The notes below the pieces were generated by a model. The model was not told the DNA's origin, ran no database searches, and was given only the letters and a program-made list of their open reading frames with translations. Positions 5,632 to 10,805 of a stretch of 10,805 bases of DNA are shown here, in pieces. The first letter of the stretch is position 1. Each line of letters begins with the position of its first letter. The DNA is from an uncultured Eubacteriales bacterium (lineage in GTDB: Bacteria; Bacillota; Clostridia; Lachnospirales; Anaerotignaceae). The translations under genes and the position numbers were made by a program. The stretch spans positions 1 to 10,805 of the forward strand of contig CAUHBX010000012.1 of assembly GCA_959604475.1 (NCBI GenBank). Direction: 5' to 3'.

Positions 5632-6072
5632 TTATCTCTCAAATTTCAAGTAAACCATATCAATAAGCTGTTTTCCATCTTCAAACATTGGATGGTCATA
5701 GTTATCCGTGAAAAAGTTTTTAATACGATGGGACTCCATAAAGCCGCATTTGTTATAAAAGCTAAGTGCAGAAGGCACGTCGCCAGTTCCAACAAGTAAA
5801 GTATTGCAGTCAGTATAATGGCAAAGCAGAAAATCAATCATTCTCTTGCCATAACCCTTTCGTTGACAGTCAGGCATAACCGCAATGTTTTTAAGTTCAT
5901 AAATACCGTCCGACTCTTTTGTGATTACGCATTCAGCCTTTATACCATCATCGCTTAAAATAAACATTTCGCCACGTTCAAGGTACTTGTCTATCATATC
6001 CTCCTGTTCGTCTGCCAACAAGAGCAAGTCTATATATGCCTTTTTATTGTCTGTGACTTTTTGTATATTCAA
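5632..6072 (-). CDS. GNAT-family N-acetyltransferase
   Basis: The 146-residue cytosolic protein has one GNAT fold and should move an acetyl group from acetyl-CoA to an amine; the substrate is unknown. Motif A is visible as I-A-V-M-P-D-C-Q-R-K-G-Y-G-K (63-76), containing the Q/R-x-x-G-x-G pyrophosphate-binding loop. Motif B is L-V-G-T-G-D-V-P-S-A-L-S-F-Y-N-K-C-G-F (93-111), with Tyr106 in the position of the usual proton donor. The C-terminal block F-F-T-D-N-Y-D-H-P-M (120-129) is typical of a common Firmicutes subgroup. The start is TTG at 6072, supported by GGAGG at 6086-6082, nine bases upstream. The gene has its own promoter and terminators and is convergent with mgtE, so there is no operon partner. 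Confidence 0.9.
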   Translation of the reverse strand: MNIQKVTDNKKAYIDLLLLADEQEDMIDKYLERGEMFILSDDGIKAECVITKESDGIYELKNIAVMPDCQRKGYGKRMIDFLLCHYTDCNTLLVGTGDVPSALSFYNKCGFMESHRIKNFFTDNYDHPMFEDGKQLIDMVYLKFER

Positions 6073-6101
6073 AAGCTGATACCTCCATATTTAATTAGTG
6101 A

Positions 6102-6119
6102 GCCTTATTTGCCTAAGGC
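6102..6119 (-). promoter_or_regulatory. small hairpin in the GNAT 5' leader
   Basis: GCCTTA/TAAGGC (6119-6114/6107-6102) pair around a six-base loop, between the predicted transcription start (about 6134) and the Shine-Dalgarno site (6086-6082). It has no U-tract, so it is not a terminator. It might stabilise the mRNA 5' end or be chance. Confidence 0.3.
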
Positions 6120-6140
6120 GAAACATAACTTATCGTTTTC

Positions 6141-6169
6141 ATTCTAATATTTGCACTAGGAAATGTCAA
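6141..6169 (-). promoter_or_regulatory. promoter of the GNAT gene
   Basis: On the minus strand a perfect TTGACA (6169-6164) is followed by a 17-bp spacer and TAGAAT (6146-6141, 5 of 6). The start would be near 6134, giving a leader of about 60 nt. Confidence 0.8.
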
Positions 6170-6300
6170 ACAGCTAAATTTTTACTTTCTTCTACTGCTT
6201 ACAACCATGTTTTATGCTTGTGTACTATTTTCCCTTTGCCGGACGGTTTCTAATATAGCAAAAATACTGATTTTATTAGTCTTTCCTGCTGAAAAATATT

Positions 6301-7002
6301 TTATTTCTCGCCTCTTAGTGAAACAATCATCAGTACGACTCCCATCAGTATAAACACCAATCGGCCGGCTGTCATTTCCCCTGTCAGGATAAATGCCGGG
6401 TCAGTAAGCCCGACAGGATATTTCAAAAAGAAATTTGTGCCGAAGGGCTCGCAGGACATAGGTATTGGCAAATAGGCAAAAGCGAACATCAGCGGCATAA
6501 GTACAAATAAAAGCATTTGATTTATTCTGCCGGCTGCAAAGCCTATTCCCAGCGTGAATAGTACAGACGGGACAAAAACCGTCAGCGCTGAAGCGGCCAT
6601 AGCCGAAAGAGATGCCTCCTGAAACAGCAGCTTTTCATATACCATTCCTATTGCCGTAATGAACAGCGCCATAACGACACTGCACACCGCGCAGGCGGCA
6701 AGCCTTACTGACATATATTTTTGGGGGTCGACAGGTGCGGCGGATGTTATTGTTTTCACCCTCTCCTCCTGTTTTGAGAAAAAGAAGGATACGAAAAACA
6801 GTGTCGTTATAGATAACAGCGGCGCCAGTCTGGCTGAGTAAAGCCCGAAGCTCCAGCCGGAAAACGGGGCCGTGCCAGCTACTCCCTGTATAATCTCACC
6901 CGATAGTATCTGCCACGAATAAAAAGCAAGCACCAGCGTCATTCCTGCGGTGAATTTGTTAAAAATAAGGCGTCTGGCCTCATAACGGAATATTTTATTC
7001 AA
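6301..7002 (-). CDS. small ABC-2-like membrane permease subunit
   Basis: The 233-residue hydrophobic protein starts M-N-K-I-F-R-Y-E-A-R-R-L, a usual opening for ABC-2 type permeases. It has about six membrane helices (roughly 16-34, 58-76, 99-121, 136-157, 162-180 and 211-228). The cytoplasmic loop after the second helix carries F-S-K-Q-E-E-R-V-K (75-83), like other permeases of this class. It probably pairs with the permease/peptidase fusion and the ATPase of the same operon. The start is TTG at 7002, with AAGGAGG at 7018-7012, nine bases upstream. The gene overlaps the preceding one by eight bases, suggesting translational coupling. I found no convincing terminator between its stop and the GNAT promoter, so the 3' end of the operon is undefined. 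Substrate unknown. Confidence 0.75.
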   Translation of the reverse strand: MNKIFRYEARRLIFNKFTAGMTLVLAFYSWQILSGEIIQGVAGTAPFSGWSFGLYSARLAPLLSITTLFFVSFFFSKQEERVKTITSAAPVDPQKYMSVRLAACAVCSVVMALFITAIGMVYEKLLFQEASLSAMAASALTVFVPSVLFTLGIGFAAGRINQMLLFVLMPLMFAFAYLPIPMSCEPFGTNFFLKYPVGLTDPAFILTGEMTAGRLVFILMGVVLMIVSLRGEK

Positions 7003-9205
7003 GGTTCAAGTCCTCCTTACTCAGCCCGCAGGCGTCTAAAAATGCTTCATAGGTTAGATACGGATACGACGGGTTTGTCTCCCCCTGAAAAAGTGAAGCA
7101 AGTATCTCATCCATCTTTTCCTCTCCTCCCACAAGCTGCTCGGCCTTTAGTATTTTTAACGGCATAAGGCTGTAATGCTTTATTCCGGAAAGGCTGTTGG
7201 CTATTTCCACGCGGTACTTCTCCGGCAGCTTCTCCAGATATTCAGGATGCCTTACATAAAAGTTGTTATTATATTCTTCGACCGTTTTTTCCCATAGCTT
7301 AACATAGTTTTCAACAGCATACTCCTCGCCGTGAAGCTCCTTCATCAGCCTGTAGGTTGTATATACGGTAAGCCCCTCGGACGACCACTCGTCATTGTAG
7401 TCCTCTGATTCAAACATATTGCCAAGGCCCCACCACTGGTGGATGATTTCATGGGCCATAACCTCGCTCTGGCTGGCTCCCTTATATTTATTTTTCTCGT
7501 CGCCCTCGTTAAAACAGTTTTCATCCATCACGCTGGCCCCGTTTCCCGCATAGCCGCCTCCCTGGTAGGCGTTAAGCTCAATCAGCTTAAGGGAACCGTC
7601 CTCACCATAAAAACTCAATGGTCCGTATTTTTCAGTACAATATGTAAATACGTCCTTAAGTGCCTGTGTGACGTTTATCCTCTCCATCGCTTCCTGCTGC
7701 CTTTGGCTGTAATAGAAGTCCACCTGGGTTTCACCGGCGTCTATATGCTCAGACACATAAGTTCCCGCATATACCTTCATATAATAGCCTGTGGTTTTTA
7801 AATTCCAGACAACGCTGCCGTCGTTCAGTTTTTTACCCGGGGTTATCTCTCCCCTGCCAAACATTACAGGAGTCAGCCCTTCGGGTATTATTATATCGGC
7901 TTCCAAGGTGGAAGGGCTTCCAACATCCCATATGGTATTTTTAGGGACAGGGCAGAAATCCTCGTTCACAAGGCAGATGTAATCTCCGCTTATCTCCATT
8001 GCCCCCTGCATAGTCTCAAGTATATTCCACTCCTGCGGAAGCCCGCCGTACTCTATCTCAAGCTCTATTTCTTCATCAGGCGGCAGTATGACGGATATTT
8101 CCTTTGTATTCATATCATCGTTGTTCAAATCCTTAAATTCCATCTGCTCGCCGTTGGCCTTAATTTCAAAGACCTTATATCCGGGATTAATCCAGAAAAG
8201 GGCTTCCTGTCCCTCTCCCCCGCTGTTTTTTATGTGGTATTTCGCACTTCCGTACAGCCTTCCCAGCTTCACGTCTGGCCTGGCGTAAACATAGACAGAA
8301 TCGCAGATTAAATCCTCATTATAGTCATAGCCGTAATATGTATCGTAGTCAATAAGCTCCTTGCTGTGGTCCAGAAACGGCTGCTTTGCGTAGGCGGTTC
8401 CTCCCGATACGAACAGAATAACAGCCATAGCCGGTATAACAAGCCTTCTTGAATTATGCAGTAATGATTTAAACGCGCCCTTTCCATAGCTTCTGACACA
8501 CAAAAATGAAACAAGCCATACGCCCGATGCTGTAAGCATCCAGAAAAGCCTGTTATACAGCACCGTCATCAGAAGCCTGCTGTTTCCAAAATTGTCTGAC
8601 ATAACCCACACAATTGGGTTAATCCAGCGGAGAAGGTAATCGTCATTCCATACAACAAGGCTTAAAACGGTTAAAGCGATGAAAAGCGCAAGTGCCAAAT
8701 CCAGCCTTTTAACAAACTGATAGGCTGCCGAGGATATTAGGACTCCAAAAATTAGGCATGGAAGCATAAATACAAGCCAAACCGCAATATAAAGCCCCAC
8801 GTCAAAGGTGCTTCCCAAATTATAATATGTAAATGGCAGATGCAGGGCCATCACCGCGGCCTGTGCCGCAAAGCAGAACAGAATAAGCGCGGCGCACTGT
8901 ACCATTGAAACCTTTTTAGGCGACAAAACAGGCTCCAGCAGGGTGTCCATTCTGTATTTATGAAGATATTCCATCTCATACACAGTCAGAAAGGCAGTAA
9001 TAACAGAGCCGAACAGTGTACCGGCAAGCGCCTGATTGGCAAGAAACATTCCCACTCTGGTGGTTGTATAGCCATCCTGGGTAAGCGATGCAAGCGGCCT
9101 GTAAACCTGATAGCCTAAAAACGGGGACAATACTATAAGGGCAAAGGCCGCTAAGGCAATCCTGCTTCTGAAAAGCCTTGACAGCTCGGCCTTAATCATT
9201 CTCAT
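6995..9205 (-). CDS. ABC permease fused to an M1-family metallopeptidase
   Basis: The 736-residue two-part protein has about seven membrane helices at residues 16-270 (ABC-2-like permease), then a large domain that an odd helix count places outside the cell. That domain contains the gluzincin zinc site H-E-I-I-H (585-589), with Glu610 in D-E-W-S-S-E-G as the likely third ligand and Tyr678 (I-K-H-Y-S-L) as the likely transition-state tyrosine. Two features differ from classical M1 aminopeptidases. There are 20 rather than 18 residues between the second His and the Glu, and a glycine-rich G-G-G-Y-A-G-N-G-A-S (549-558) stands where the GAMEN exopeptidase motif is expected. The family is known as permease/M1 aminopeptidase fusions of unknown substrate. 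The ATG at 9205 has GGGGGCGG just upstream; ATG 9199 is an alternative. It overlaps the ATPase gene by 14 bases and the next permease by eight. Confidence 0.9.
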   Translation of the reverse strand: MRMIKAELSRLFRSRIALAAFALIVLSPFLGYQVYRPLASLTQDGYTTTRVGMFLANQALAGTLFGSVITAFLTVYEMEYLHKYRMDTLLEPVLSPKKVSMVQCAALILFCFAAQAAVMALHLPFTYYNLGSTFDVGLYIAVWLVFMLPCLIFGVLISSAAYQFVKRLDLALALFIALTVLSLVVWNDDYLLRWINPIVWVMSDNFGNSRLLMTVLYNRLFWMLTASGVWLVSFLCVRSYGKGAFKSLLHNSRRLVIPAMAVILFVSGGTAYAKQPFLDHSKELIDYDTYYGYDYNEDLICDSVYVYARPDVKLGRLYGSAKYHIKNSGGEGQEALFWINPGYKVFEIKANGEQMEFKDLNNDDMNTKEISVILPPDEEIELEIEYGGLPQEWNILETMQGAMEISGDYICLVNEDFCPVPKNTIWDVGSPSTLEADIIIPEGLTPVMFGRGEITPGKKLNDGSVVWNLKTTGYYMKVYAGTYVSEHIDAGETQVDFYYSQRQQEAMERINVTQALKDVFTYCTEKYGPLSFYGEDGSLKLIELNAYQGGGYAGNGASVMDENCFNEGDEKNKYKGASQSEVMAHEIIHQWWGLGNMFESEDYNDEWSSEGLTVYTTYRLMKELHGEEYAVENYVKLWEKTVEEYNNNFYVRHPEYLEKLPEKYRVEIANSLSGIKHYSLMPLKILKAEQLVGGEEKMDEILASLFQGETNPSYPYLTYEAFLDACGLSKEDLNLE

Positions 9206-10067
9206 ATATTCCGCCCCCTTCCGCTATGCAGTAAAGATAAGCGTCCTCAAGGGTGGGCTCTACCATTTCAGCAAAGGACGGCATTATTTTTGATACTATA
9301 CGGCATTTTATTCCCGACGCAGTATTTATTCTGGACGTAACGTGGTATCCTTCCTCCTTTTTCTCCCCTCCGTCCTCATAAAACACACCTACATGCCCCT
9401 GTGCCAGGGCTATGAGCTTTTCAGGCGTACCCGCAAATAAAACCTCTCCGCCGTTCATAACAATCAGCTTGTTGCATACGGACTGAACGTCTTCTATTAT
9501 ATGGGTTGACAGAAGTACAGCCTTATTTTGAGCCGTTTTTGAGAACAGGTTCCTGAAATGTATCCTTTCCTCCGGGTCAAGCCCAACGGTAGGCTCGTCA
9601 AAAATAAGCAGCTCAGGTTCCCCAAGCAGTGCCTGCGCTATGCCCACACGCTGCCTTTGTCCGCCCGAAAGGGTTTTTATCTTTGCATTTTTCTTTTCCC
9701 CAAGGTTTGTCTCGTTTATAACCCTTTCTATATCTATCTTTTCATTCCTTATATTTTTCAGTGCCGACATATAGTCAAGAAACTGGTATACACTCAGCTC
9801 GTCATAGAGGCCAAAGGACTGAGGCAGGTAGCCAAGCTTTGACTTGAGCTGCTTTTCCTGTCTAAGCAAAGGCCCTCCGTTATAGAAAATCTCACCTGCC
9901 GTTGGTATAAGCCCTGCCGTTATCAGCTTCATAAGCGTTGTTTTTCCTGCCCCGTTAGGACCTAAAAGGCCTATAAGGTTAGGGCTTTTTATTTCCAGTT
10001 CGATATTTTTGAGCGCTTTTTTGCCTGACGGATATGTCATGCTTACATTCTTTATCGCTATTTCCAT
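9192..10067 (-). CDS. ABC transporter ATP-binding protein
   Basis: The 291-residue cytosolic ATPase of an ABC-2 type transporter powers the two permeases encoded downstream. All nucleotide-binding motifs are intact: Walker A G-P-N-G-A-G-K-T (36-43), Q-loop Gln83 in Y-L-P-Q-S-F-G-L-Y, signature L-S-G-G-Q-R-Q-R (133-140), Walker B L-L-I-F-D-E-P (153-159), D-loop G-L-D-P (162-165) and switch His189 in S-T-H-I. The C-terminal 70 residues form the short extra domain common in drug/peptide exporter ATPases. The start is ATG at 10067, with purines AAGGGAAG about ten bases upstream. It is first in a three-gene operon whose reading frames overlap. The kinase gene upstream is separated from it by a terminator and a promoter. 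Export of a peptide or antibiotic is plausible but not shown. Confidence 0.93.
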   Translation of the reverse strand: MEIAIKNVSMTYPSGKKALKNIELEIKSPNLIGLLGPNGAGKTTLMKLITAGLIPTAGEIFYNGGPLLRQEKQLKSKLGYLPQSFGLYDELSVYQFLDYMSALKNIRNEKIDIERVINETNLGEKKNAKIKTLSGGQRQRVGIAQALLGEPELLIFDEPTVGLDPEERIHFRNLFSKTAQNKAVLLSTHIIEDVQSVCNKLIVMNGGEVLFAGTPEKLIALAQGHVGVFYEDGGEKKEEGYHVTSRINTASGIKCRIVSKIMPSFAEMVEPTLEDAYLYCIAEGGGIYEND

Positions 10068-10094
10068 TTCTCATCTTCCCTTCATGTAGTTTAC

Positions 10095-10123
10095 ATTATA
10101 GAGAATACAACTTTTCCTTGAAA
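10095..10123 (-). promoter_or_regulatory. promoter of the ABC operon
   Basis: On the minus strand a perfect TATAAT -10 box lies at 10100-10095. At 17-bp spacing the -35 position holds only TTTCAA (10123-10118), matching 3 of 6. A good -10 with a poor -35 fits a promoter that needs an activator, such as the response regulator expected to partner the upstream kinase. The start would be near 10088. Confidence 0.5.
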
Positions 10124-10156
10124 CATTTATGCATTAAATATGGATTTTATATGAAG

Positions 10157-10186
10157 AAAACCTTAAGGAAATCCTTAAGGTTTTTT
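10157..10186. terminator. bidirectional terminator downstream of the histidine kinase gene
   Basis: AAAACCTTAAGG (10157-10168) and CCTTAAGGTTTT (10173-10184) form a perfect 12-bp stem around an AAAT loop. The + strand tail is a T6 run (10181-10186). On the minus strand, the direction of the kinase gene, TTTTCTTCAT follows the GC part of the stem. It separates the kinase transcript from the ABC operon. Confidence 0.8.
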
Positions 10187-10192
10187 AACTCT

Positions 10193-10805
10193 CTATACCA
10201 TATTCATAATGAACTCAAATTTCACGCCGTTTTCAGTGTTTTCGATACTGCACTGCGCCGTATGCTGGTCTAGTATCATTTTCACAATATATAGTCCAAG
10301 CCCGCTTCCCCCGGTTCTCCTGTTTCTGGACTGCTCCCCCCTGTAAAATGCCTCAAACAGATGCGGCAGCGCCCTATCATCTATAGACGCGCCCGTATTA
10401 ATAATATCCACTACAGCCCTGCCGTCAATTTCCGATGCTGATATTATAACACTCTGTCCTGCTTCCGAATAAAACGCCGCATTTGAAAATAAATTGTCCA
10501 AAGCCTTAGAAAGCAGCTTTATATCGGCAGATACAGTCAGTCCATCCTCTATTTCGCATTTTAGGCTAAGCCCCTTCTGTTCAAACAGTTCTCCGTATTC
10601 TTCAGCCTTATCGGCAAGCCATTTTGATAAATCCAGCGTTTCAAATCTTGCCTTGAATGAAGATGCCTCCATTCTTGAAACCGATAGAATTTCCTGAACC
10701 ATACTTTCCATTCGGTCTGCCGTATCCAAAGCCTTGACAAGGTATTTATCCCTGTCGCTGTAAGCCCCGATATTTTCAATCATTCCTTCAAGCTGCCCCT
10801 TTATT
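10193..10805 (-). CDS. sensor histidine kinase, C-terminal part (cut by the window edge)
   Basis: Partial gene running in from the right edge, with about 203 residues visible. It would autophosphorylate on a histidine and pass the phosphate to a response regulator. The visible part starts with the end of the dimerisation helix (I-K-G-Q-L-E-G-M-I-E-N), so the phosphorylated H-box must lie just outside the window. The ATP-binding domain is complete. Counting from the Met at 10783, the N-box is L-D-N-L-F-S-N-A (95-102), the G1-like box is D-I-I-N-T-G-A-S-I (126-134), the F-box is L-F-E-A-F-Y-R-G-E (142-150), and the G2 box is G-G-S-G-L-G-L-Y-I-V (158-167). That Met is internal, because the frame stays open to the edge. 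Sensor and membrane regions are not visible. Its position suggests it controls the ABC operon. Confidence 0.9.
   Translation of the reverse strand, partial: IKGQLEGMIENIGAYSDRDKYLVKALDTADRMESMVQEILSVSRMEASSFKARFETLDLSKWLADKAEEYGELFEQKGLSLKCEIEDGLTVSADIKLLSKALDNLFSNAAFYSEAGQSVIISASEIDGRAVVDIINTGASIDDRALPHLFEAFYRGEQSRNRRTGGSGLGLYIVKMILDQHTAQCSIENTENGVKFEFIMNMV

Noticed and set aside
6181..6300. Terminator for the ABC operon in the gap before the GNAT promoter
   Set aside because: The only candidate, ACTGAT/ATTAGT near 6267-6282, forms a poor stem on the minus strand (A-C mismatch); nothing better is visible.
7439..7801. 120-codon + strand frame inside the permease/M1 fusion gene
   Set aside because: It is antisense to the zinc-site region, which is clearly coding on the minus strand; no start signals.
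1..10805. Mobile elements, CRISPR arrays, tRNA or rRNA genes
   Set aside because: No transposase or integrase frames, no regularly spaced repeats, no cloverleaf or rRNA-like stretches were seen.

Overview
The window looks like chromosomal DNA from a low-to-mid GC Firmicute, most likely class Clostridia (Lachnospiraceae-like). The reasons are an S-box (SAM-I) riboswitch in front of metK, purine-rich Shine-Dalgarno sites before nearly every gene, several TTG/GTG starts, heavy use of ATA and AGA/AGG codons, U-tailed intrinsic terminators, and an ABC-2 permease fused to an M1 peptidase next to a sensor kinase. The class is an inference; no rRNA or other marker is present. I see no phage, IS, CRISPR, tRNA or rRNA.

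Left part (1-3794, mostly + strand): a divergent gene starts at 25 and runs off the left edge on the minus strand. Then come an APC-family amino acid permease (186-1580) with its own hairpin terminator, a cysteine-rich DUF1847-type putative metal-binding protein (1696-2337) with its own extended -10 promoter, and metK (2581-3753). metK has a strong promoter, a complete SAM-I riboswitch, a leader terminator and a 3' terminator. Each of these genes looks like its own transcription unit.

Middle (3795-5500): mgtE, a CBS-regulated Mg2+ channel/transporter, sits behind a roughly 200-nt leader with a near-consensus promoter. The leader is not a recognisable M-box. It holds a 36-codon reading frame with a good Shine-Dalgarno site and an Asp/Pro-rich start (M-D-L-D-G-H-P-D-D-V-P). 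An intrinsic terminator follows the frame, and three GGCC-centred segments can pair 1:2, 2:3 and 3:4 as in a classical attenuator. I regard this as the best candidate for an undescribed system: a leader-peptide attenuator in which poor translation of the acidic/proline codons at low Mg2+ would switch mgtE on.

Right part (5461-10805, minus strand): a GNAT acetyltransferase (6072-5632) has its own consensus promoter and shares a bidirectional terminator with mgtE. Further right is a three-gene ABC exporter-type operon with overlapping genes: ATPase (10067-9192), permease fused to an extracytoplasmic M1 metallopeptidase (9205-6995), and a small second permease (7002-6301). Upstream, separated by a bidirectional terminator, is the C-terminal part of a sensor histidine kinase that runs off the right edge. 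The kinase, with a response regulator presumably just outside the window, is the likely regulator of the ABC operon, but this is inferred from position only.
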